Source of the DNA: Actinomycetota bacterium
Lineage (GTDB): Bacteria > Actinomycetota > Humimicrobiia > Humimicrobiales > Humimicrobiaceae
Assembly: GCA_016870615.1 (NCBI GenBank)
Contig: VGAZ01000003.1
Location: 1-59,869 of the forward strand
Reading direction: 5' to 3'
Length of the DNA stretch: 59,869 nt
Position numbers and translations under genes: made by a program. The notes under the pieces are model-generated. The model ran no database searches. It worked only from the letters and a program-made list of their open reading frames with translations, and was not told where the DNA came from. Shown here piece by piece: positions 53,764 through 59,869 of the stretch; positions within the stretch are counted from its first letter, which is position 1, and the number at the start of each line of letters is the position of its first letter.

Positions 53764-54993
53764 ATGGAAAAAGAAATAATAAAACAGCTTGAAACTGCCT
53801 GCAGCGGAACAGAGGATGTTCTTGTAAAAGAGGAGCTTGAAGAGCTTATTAGAAGTTCAATTAAAAATGGCAGGCCACTGAAAGTAAAGCTCGGGCTTGA
53901 CCCCACAGCACCTGACATCCATCTTGGGCACACTGTCGTGCTTAATAAATTAAGGCAGTTCCAGGATATGGGGCACCAGGCAATCCTTATTATTGGCGAT
54001 TACACTGCTCGCATAGGGGATCCTTCAGGGCGCTCAGCCTTAAGGCCAAGGCTTGAGCCGGAAAAGATTGATGAAAATGCAAAAACATATATGAAGCAGG
54101 CATTTAAAATACTGGACGGCAAAAAAACAGAGGTTGTTAAAACTCAAAATGGGTTAAAGCCCTTAAAACTTGAAGACATACTGAGTTTGACTTCAAGGTT
54201 TACTGTGGCAAGAATGCTTGAACGGGATGACTTTAAAAAAAGGTTTGCCGGAAATATTCCTATTGCAATAATGGAGTTTCTGTATCCAATAATGCAGGCA
54301 TATGATTCAGTGGCAATAGAATCAGACATAGAGCTTGGGGGCACTGACCAGAGATTTAATCTTCTTGTCGGCAGGGAGCTGCAGAAAGAATTCGGCCAGA
54401 GACCACAGATTGCAATAACAATGCCGATACTTGCCGGAACTGATGGTGTTGATAAAATGAGTAAAAGCCTGGGAAATTATATTGGAGTTACTGAAAAACC
54501 GGAAGAAATATTCGGTAAAGTCATGTCAATACCAGATTCTATAATAATGGACTATTACAGGCTGCTGACAACGCTTTCACCCCAAGAGATAACTGAAATA
54601 GAAATTGGCATAAAAGAAAAAGGAGATAATCCGGTTTTTGCCAAGAGAAAGCTTGCAGGGCTGCTTGTCAAGAATTTATATGATGATAAGCAGGCAGAAT
54701 TTGCCCGCAGTCATTTTGATTCTGTATTCAAGGAAAAAAAAGTTCCTGATGATGTAGAAGAATACAACATAAAAGACATTGCCTGCAATTCTGGCAAAGT
54801 TTCAATAATTGATCTTCTTGCAGGAAGCGGGCTTGCTGCTTCCAATTCTGATGCAAAAAGGCTTATTGAGCAGGGCTCGGTAAAAATAGGCAATGAAAAA
54901 ATAGTGGATATTCATACTGTGTTTGAGGCTAAAAACCTGGACGGGCAGGTAATACAGAAAGGAAAAAGGTTTTTCAGGCGCATTATATTTTGA
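53764..54993 (+). CDS. tyrS: tyrosyl-tRNA synthetase
   Basis: A 409-residue class I synthetase: HIGH-equivalent PDIHLGHTVVLNKLRQ, GDYTARIGDPSGRS, KMSKSLGNY and an S4 domain at the C terminus (LAASNSDAKRLIEQGSVKIG). Downstream of the arg/envelope block, as tyrS lies after the arg cluster in Actinomycetota. The Mmp8-like gene starts 27 nt later. Confidence 0.96.
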   Translation: MEKEIIKQLETACSGTEDVLVKEELEELIRSSIKNGRPLKVKLGLDPTAPDIHLGHTVVLNKLRQFQDMGHQAILIIGDYTARIGDPSGRSALRPRLEPEKIDENAKTYMKQAFKILDGKKTEVVKTQNGLKPLKLEDILSLTSRFTVARMLERDDFKKRFAGNIPIAIMEFLYPIMQAYDSVAIESDIELGGTDQRFNLLVGRELQKEFGQRPQIAITMPILAGTDGVDKMSKSLGNYIGVTEKPEEIFGKVMSIPDSIIMDYYRLLTTLSPQEITEIEIGIKEKGDNPVFAKRKLAGLLVKNLYDDKQAEFARSHFDSVFKEKKVPDDVEEYNIKDIACNSGKVSIIDLLAGSGLAASNSDAKRLIEQGSVKIGNEKIVDIHTVFEAKNLDGQVIQKGKRFFRRIIF

Positions 54994-55020
54994 TATAAAT
55001 TTAACTGAATTAATTATTTC

Positions 55021-56109
55021 ATGGCTTTAAATAAATTAAACAGTTTCCTGAAAGAAATAAAAAAAGACAATAATGGCACTCTACCCCGGGACCTGCATAT
55101 AACCAGGAAAGCAGGGGCCCTTGTTGCAATTTCTGGCGGAAAAGTTATTAAAATACAAAAACCTGATATATTCCATTGCCCCCTGTTTACGTCCCTTTTT
55201 TCTTACAAGGATTTAAACCAGGAAACTATTGGGAAAAAATTTGAAAAGCAGATAAGTATGTGGGGGATGTTTACAGGCAAAAGGCATCTTTGTGATGATA
55301 AAATAATAGTCCCGTTTGGCGCCAGTGAAATGATGATGTATGCGCTTAAAAGGTCCAATATTGACTCAGCTGTTGTAGCCTGTGAAGGCGCCGGAACAGT
55401 AATTTCTTCAAATCCTTCCCTCATACAGGGTATAGGCGCATATATGAACGGGCTTTTTTACACTACGCCAATTCCCGGCGTAATTAAAAACATCAATAAT
55501 AATGGCGGGACCGTACTTTCTGGTGATGCCCTTATGGATCCTTATAAGGGTGTGGTTAAAGCTATTGAGATGGGCCATAAAAAAATTGCTGTCACTGTAA
55601 GGGGGGACCAGGAGCAGGCTATAAAGAAAATACGCGCTCTTGAGGAAAAAATGAATTCAAATCCTGATAAAACCGGGGCTGAAAATGCAGGTAATTGTAA
55701 AGATGCAAAAACAGGTCAGAAAGGAAATATAAAGATAATAATACTGGCAGTTTGCAATACAGGAATAAAAACTTCTGCAGCCTGCACAATCAGGGATTTT
55801 GTAGACCTTGCCTGGGCTTGCGCATCAAAACAGATACGGGATATTGTAGGTTCTGTGTCCATCCTCCAGGTGGGAATGAAAATACCTGTTTTTATAACAA
55901 CACTTGCAGGGCTTGATTTTATTTCGTCTTATTCATCAGACAGCATTTTAAAAGAAAAACTGGAAGACAAAAAAAAGAAACATTTTATAACATCGGGTAA
56001 ATCCGGTGATGGCGCTATAAAAATTAATATGGGCAAATTTTCTGTTTTTTTATATGAAACAGAAAAACTGCCTTTGGGAACTGAAGATGAGCCCTTTCCG
56101 TTGATATAG
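55021..56109 (+). CDS. DUF2099 / methanogenesis marker protein 8 homologue
   Basis: A 362-residue protein resembling the DUF2099 family known in methanogens as methanogenesis marker 8. It has the family-like stretches DSAVVACEGAGTVISSNPSL, IQGIGAYMNGLFYTTPIPG, GGTVLSGDALMDPYKGVVKA and KIAVTVRGDQEQAIKKIRAL. A conserved second half follows (VCNTGIKTSAACTIRDF ... DLAWACASKQIRD). It has several cysteines but no classical Fe-S motif. A Lys/Asn-rich insert sits at about 210-235. It lies between tyrS and the hdrCBA genes on one strand. The biochemical function is not established to my knowledge. Naming is from memory of conserved segments; an HMM test would settle it. Confidence 0.7.
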   Translation: MALNKLNSFLKEIKKDNNGTLPRDLHITRKAGALVAISGGKVIKIQKPDIFHCPLFTSLFSYKDLNQETIGKKFEKQISMWGMFTGKRHLCDDKIIVPFGASEMMMYALKRSNIDSAVVACEGAGTVISSNPSLIQGIGAYMNGLFYTTPIPGVIKNINNNGGTVLSGDALMDPYKGVVKAIEMGHKKIAVTVRGDQEQAIKKIRALEEKMNSNPDKTGAENAGNCKDAKTGQKGNIKIIILAVCNTGIKTSAACTIRDFVDLAWACASKQIRDIVGSVSILQVGMKIPVFITTLAGLDFISSYSSDSILKEKLEDKKKKHFITSGKSGDGAIKINMGKFSVFLYETEKLPLGTEDEPFPLI

Positions 56110-56229
56110 CATAAAGAATAATTGCCGGGCAAACCTAACCCCGGCAGGGCCGAAAATTATTTTATAAAAAGGGCAGATTTTTAATATATTTCTTGTCAAT
56201 GCTTAAGACAATATATATAATCTTTTCAA

Positions 56230-56796
56230 ATGAATACAGGATTAAAACAAAAAAAGGCTGGGGCTAAAATGGATGAATTTTATTCCAGCATACAGAGAGA
56301 CATATTAAAATATATTGACCCGGGAATAATCAATTGCTATCAATGCGGCAAATGCACCGCGGGTTGCCCTCTTTCAGATATTTTTGAGTATAAGCCGAAC
56401 CAGATAATGATGCTTGTGCAGGCAGGTAGAATAGAATCCATAATCAATTCAAATTCTATTTTTTTATGCCTTTCATGCGAGATATGCAGCAGCAGATGCC
56501 CACAGGATGTGCACATTGCAAAAATAATGCAATACATCAGGAATGAAGCCTGGAAAGTAGATAAAATAAAAGTTGCAAGCATTAAAAGATTCTATAAATT
56601 ATTCCTCAAGGAAGTAGGAATAACCGGCAGGAGTTATGAGCCAGGACTTATTGCAGGTTTAAATCTTATAAGCGGGAAGCTTTTAAATGATATGGATATT
56701 GCTGTAAAAATCCTTGGAAAAAGGAAAATAAATTTAATCCCTGAATTTGTAAAGGACAGGAAAGGCATTTCCAGAATAGTAAAGAAGTATTTATAA
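56230..56796 (+). CDS. hdrC: heterodisulfide reductase subunit C-like
   Basis: A 188-residue protein with two complete [4Fe-4S] motifs: Cys36-x2-39-x2-42-x3-46 (CYQCGKCTAGCP) and Cys80-x2-83-x2-86-x3-90 (CLSCEICSSRCP). The C-terminal tail is helical and basic, with no membrane helices. Acts as the electron wire between HdrA and HdrB. The start is uncertain: ATG 56230 has no Shine-Dalgarno, ATG 56269 is close to GGCTGGGG. It precedes hdrB by 17 nt. Confidence 0.9.
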   Translation: MNTGLKQKKAGAKMDEFYSSIQRDILKYIDPGIINCYQCGKCTAGCPLSDIFEYKPNQIMMLVQAGRIESIINSNSIFLCLSCEICSSRCPQDVHIAKIMQYIRNEAWKVDKIKVASIKRFYKLFLKEVGITGRSYEPGLIAGLNLISGKLLNDMDIAVKILGKRKINLIPEFVKDRKGISRIVKKYL

Positions 56797-56813
56797 ATAA
56801 AGAGAAATTTATA

Positions 56814-57776
56814 ATGCAGGATACTATAAATAAAAACGGCTTAAATAAAATTGCCTACTATCCGGGATGTTCCCTTAATTCAACGGCAATTGATTTTAAT
56901 ATTTCCTTAAAAAAACTCCTGGATATTTTAGATATTGGCTATATTGAAATAGATGACTGGAACTGCTGCGGCACCACACCTGCGCAGAATGTAAGCAGTG
57001 AGCTGGTATATACGCTTTCGGCAAGAAATTTGATTTTGGCAAAAAAAATGGGCATACAGGAAATATTATGCCCCTGCGTATCCTGCTACAATAAGCTTTA
57101 TAAGGCTGCCTATTACATAAACACTGCGAGCAAACTGAAAAATAAAAAAGAAGAACAGATGCGCGATACTATAATCGCCAATCTTAAAGATATGGGTTTT
57201 AATGTTGAAGAAGAGTTAAATTTTAAGGTCTATTCAGTAATTGAATTTCTATACCTTAAAAAGAAAATAATAGGTGAAAAATATAATGAGATAAATGCAG
57301 GCAGGGAAAATTTGCCTGCAAACAGGGTTTTACTCGAAAAACTTAAGCCTGTCTGTTATTATGGCTGCGCGCTTTTAAGGCCGGACAGCGCTTTAAGGTT
57401 TGATGATTTTGAAAAACCGACTTCAATGGAAGAGATATTGGAAGAGGCAGGCATTGTTTGCAAAAACTTCCAGTTTAAAACTGAATGCTGCGGCGCAATT
57501 CTTTCCCTTACACATAAAAATGCAGTTTTAAAGCTGAGCAATATGATACTTGATTCGGCCCTTGAAAGCGATGCTAATTGCCTGGTAGTTTTCTGCCCGC
57601 TTTGCCAGCAGAACCTTGATTTAAGACAGGACCAGATAAACAAGTTATACAAAAAAAACTACCATCTGCCTGTCTTTTATATAACCCAGTTACTGGGGAT
57701 AGCTTTAGGCCTTACGCCCCGGAGTGTAATGCTTGACAGGCTATTTGTAAGCCCGGAATTTATAAAAAATGATTAA
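56814..57776 (+). CDS. hdrB: heterodisulfide reductase subunit B-like
   Basis: A 320-residue protein with two CCG domains that bind the non-cubane [4Fe-4S] clusters. N-terminal: Cys19 (YYPGCS), Cys51-Cys52-Gly (NCCGTT), CPCVSC at 86-91. C-terminal: YYGCALLRP, TECCGAI and VVFCPLCQQN. Both copies of the motif are intact, so catalytic thiol-disulfide chemistry is plausible. Directly followed by hdrA (24-nt gap). Confidence 0.93.
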   Translation: MQDTINKNGLNKIAYYPGCSLNSTAIDFNISLKKLLDILDIGYIEIDDWNCCGTTPAQNVSSELVYTLSARNLILAKKMGIQEILCPCVSCYNKLYKAAYYINTASKLKNKKEEQMRDTIIANLKDMGFNVEEELNFKVYSVIEFLYLKKKIIGEKYNEINAGRENLPANRVLLEKLKPVCYYGCALLRPDSALRFDDFEKPTSMEEILEEAGIVCKNFQFKTECCGAILSLTHKNAVLKLSNMILDSALESDANCLVVFCPLCQQNLDLRQDQINKLYKKNYHLPVFYITQLLGIALGLTPRSVMLDRLFVSPEFIKND

Positions 57777-57800
57777 CAGCATTTAACAAGGATTAAAAAA

Positions 57801-59869
57801 TTGAGGATAGGTATATTCGTCTGTTTTTGCGGCTCAAACATTGGCGCAACAGTTGATGTGGATAAAGTTGCGCAAGAGGCTTTAAAATTTCCCGGGGTAG
57901 TTTTTACCCAGACAAATTTATATACATGCTCAGAACCCGGACAGGCCCAGATAACAAAGGCCATTAAAGAGCATAACCTTACAAGGGTACTGGTTGCTTC
58001 ATGCTCGCCAAGAGTGCACCAGAACACTTTCATGAAAACCGTGGAAACAGTTGATCTTAACCCTTATTTATTTGATATGGCAAATATCAGGGAGCATGTT
58101 TCATGGATTCATGATGATAAAGAAAAAGCTACCCAAAAAGCTATAGAGCTTATCAGGATGGCAGCAGCAAAAGTATACAGGCATAATGAATTGTTCCCCA
58201 AATATTTTGACCTTAATAAGAATGTTATAATAATTGGGGGCGGCATAGCCGGAATCCAGGCGGCGCTTGATATAGCAGATGGCGGAAGGAAAGTAACACT
58301 TATTGAGCGCCAGTCCTCCATAGGAGGAAGAATGGCCCAGCTTGATAAAACTTTTCCCACTATTGACTGTTCTGCCTGCATACTGTCCCCGAAAATGGTT
58401 GATGCAGGAATGCATGAAAATATTAATCTTTTTACCCTTTCAGAAGTTATAAAAGTTGAAGGTTCAATTGGCAATTTTAAAGTTACCATAAGGAAAAAAC
58501 CAAGATATATAATTGAAAAAAACTGCACATCCTGCGGAGAATGTGAAAAAGTGTGCCCGGTAGACTGTGTAAATGAATATGAAGCCGGGCTTGCCACAAG
58601 AAAAGCAATATCAAGGATGTTCACCCAGGCGGTCCCTTCAGCCTATAATATAAATTTCAAGGGAAAAGCTCCCTGCAGGAGCACATGCCCCGCAAATGTG
58701 CCCGCCCAGGGCTATATCGCCCTGATAAGTGAAGGAAAATATTTGGAAGCTTTAAAGCTTCACAGGGAAGAAAATCCATTCCCGTCTATTTGCGGAAGAG
58801 CCTGCATGCATCCGTGTGAGGAAAGCTGCACAAGAAACCTTGTAGATGACCCTGTGGCAATAATGAGCCTGAAAAGATTCATAGCTGATTTTGAGCTCAA
58901 ACTTGGAGAAATACCACTTCCCGAAATGGATGAAAAAAAGGATAAAAAGGTTGCAATTGTGGGATCAGGGCCCGCCGGCCTTACTGCGGCATATTTTTTG
59001 GCAAAAAAAGGTTATGGGGTAAAAATATTTGAGTCACTTCCGGTTACAGGAGGGATGCTAAGGGTAGGCATACCCACTTACCGTCTTCCTCCGGAAATTC
59101 TTGATATTGAAATTGATGTTGTAAAAAGGATGGGAGTGGAAATAAAGACAAACCATCCAGTCAGCAGTTATGACGAAGTATATGATCTAAAGGAAAAAGA
59201 GGGTTTTGGGGCAGTATTTTTAGCAACCGGCGCCCACCAGGACAAAAAGCTGGATTGTGAAGGTGAATTTTTAAAAGGAGTAATCCCCGGTATTGCATTC
59301 CTTCGTGATGTGGCTCTTTCAAAAATAACAAAGCTGGACGGAAAAGTTGCAGTTGTCGGCGGGGGAAATGTTGCGATTGACTCGGCAAGGACAGCACTTC
59401 GCCTTGGGGCAAAAGAAGTAAGCATATTTTACCGAAGAAGCAACAAAGAAATGCCTGCACTTGATGAAGAAGTCGAAGAAACGATTGAAGAAGGAATAAG
59501 CATAAATTACCTTACTGCTCCTGTAAAAATTGAAGGTAAAAATGGCAAAGCGCAAAAGCTGGTCCTTATAAAAAATGAGCTGGGCAAACCTGACAGCAGC
59601 GGAAGAAGAAGACCTGTGCCAATTAAAGGAAGCGAATTTGAATATGATGTTGATTATATAATTGTTACCATAGGCCAGGACCCCGACATAGCATACCTGC
59701 AGGGTAAAAAAAGAACTTGTAACCTCACCCCATGGAATACTGTAAAGCTTCAAAGGGAGGCTGTGCTTGCTGTCAATGATGACGGCATTTTTGCAGGAGG
59801 GGATCTTGTGCTTGGCCCTGCTACTTTAACTGAAGCAATCGGCCATGGAAAACTTGCAGCAGATATAAT
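57801..59869 (+). CDS. hdrA: HdrA fused to GltD/NfnB-like domain (partial, right edge)
   Basis: From a TTG at 57801 the frame stays open to the window end (689 complete codons). HdrA part: IGIFVCFCGSNIGATVDVD at the N terminus, VASCSPRVHQNTF, FAD motif IIGGGIAGIQAALDIA near 145, Cys190/Cys193 of DCSACILSPKM, and one [4Fe-4S] motif CTSCGECEKVCP at 242-253. Then a GltD-like module: CRSTCPANVPAQGYI near 292, CGRACMHPCEESCTR, FAD motif VAIVGSGPAGLTAAYFL near 386 and NAD(P)H motif VAVVGGGNVAIDSARTA near 515. This predicts flavin-based electron bifurcation or transfer among NAD(P)H, ferredoxin and a HdrBC disulfide. The C terminus lies outside the window. Confidence 0.92.
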   Translation, partial: MRIGIFVCFCGSNIGATVDVDKVAQEALKFPGVVFTQTNLYTCSEPGQAQITKAIKEHNLTRVLVASCSPRVHQNTFMKTVETVDLNPYLFDMANIREHVSWIHDDKEKATQKAIELIRMAAAKVYRHNELFPKYFDLNKNVIIIGGGIAGIQAALDIADGGRKVTLIERQSSIGGRMAQLDKTFPTIDCSACILSPKMVDAGMHENINLFTLSEVIKVEGSIGNFKVTIRKKPRYIIEKNCTSCGECEKVCPVDCVNEYEAGLATRKAISRMFTQAVPSAYNINFKGKAPCRSTCPANVPAQGYIALISEGKYLEALKLHREENPFPSICGRACMHPCEESCTRNLVDDPVAIMSLKRFIADFELKLGEIPLPEMDEKKDKKVAIVGSGPAGLTAAYFLAKKGYGVKIFESLPVTGGMLRVGIPTYRLPPEILDIEIDVVKRMGVEIKTNHPVSSYDEVYDLKEKEGFGAVFLATGAHQDKKLDCEGEFLKGVIPGIAFLRDVALSKITKLDGKVAVVGGGNVAIDSARTALRLGAKEVSIFYRRSNKEMPALDEEVEETIEEGISINYLTAPVKIEGKNGKAQKLVLIKNELGKPDSSGRRRPVPIKGSEFEYDVDYIIVTIGQDPDIAYLQGKKRTCNLTPWNTVKLQREAVLAVNDDGIFAGGDLVLGPATLTEAIGHGKLAADI

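Noticed and set aside
1-59869. CRISPR array, rRNA genes, intact insertion sequences or prophage
   Set aside because: No regular repeat-spacer pattern, rRNA stretch, transposase or phage structural gene could be recognised.

Overview
The window looks like chromosome from a low-GC, strictly anaerobic, probably monoderm bacterium. Cell-wall genes point to a Gram-positive-type envelope: an LCP phosphotransferase, a class A PBP with PASTA repeats, a 3D-domain protein, a zinc amidase with LytR_C repeats and a Gmad2 lipoprotein. The gene order infC-rpmI-rplT-pheS-pheT ... argC-B-D-F-R-G-H ... tyrS is the order I associate with Actinomycetota, apart from the missing argJ. With the low GC and the Hdr-type redox genes, my best inference is a deep-branching uncultured actinobacterial lineage. 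This is inference; a Firmicutes-like lineage is not excluded.

Layout. 1-2.2 kb (minus): nifS-like, iscU and a small zinc-ribbon gene, then tRNA-Gln. The NifS-like protein lacks the PLP lysine. 2.65-5.1 kb (plus): a divergent acetate kinase-family protein and a DUF1295 membrane protein. 5.3-7.9 kb (minus): a small accessory patch with a PfkB sugar kinase, a winged-helix regulator with a long palindrome upstream, hicBA, and two sequences resembling tRNA 3' ends. 7.9-13.1 kb (minus): a lexA-dnaE-dinB SOS mutagenesis operon behind a palindromic LexA-type operator. 13.2-19 kb (minus): mgtC, a two-component pair, a DeoR regulator, and a glnB-gdhA nitrogen pair whose P-II T-loop lacks the modifiable tyrosine. 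19.2-21.7 kb (minus): class III aminotransferase plus Gfo/Idh/MocA oxidoreductase, with a promoter and an overlapping operator. 22-25 kb: envelope genes. 25-37.5 kb (plus): tRNA-Gly, thrS, a radical SAM protein, the infC-rpmI-rplT-pheST translation block (infC starting at ATC), a lipoprotein and a Lon-like protease. 37.5-45.4 kb (plus): arginine biosynthesis with its own ArgR and a candidate ARG-box region. 45.4-53.4 kb: U32 peptidase, amidase, Gmad2 lipoprotein and PBP. 53.8-59.9 kb (plus): tyrS, a methanogenesis-marker-8 (DUF2099) homologue, then hdrC, hdrB and an hdrA-gltD fusion cut by the window edge.

Themes. Sulfur and Fe-S assembly at the left edge and the Fe-S-rich heterodisulfide-reductase genes at the right edge fit an anaerobe running flavin-based electron transfer. 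Nitrogen enters through GDH under P-II and feeds the arginine pathway. No CRISPR array, rRNA gene or intact insertion sequence was seen. The least-explained observations are the lysine-less cysteine desulfurase homologue beside an intact IscU, the Mmp8 homologue beside Hdr genes, and a short leader sequence shared by four unlinked genes.
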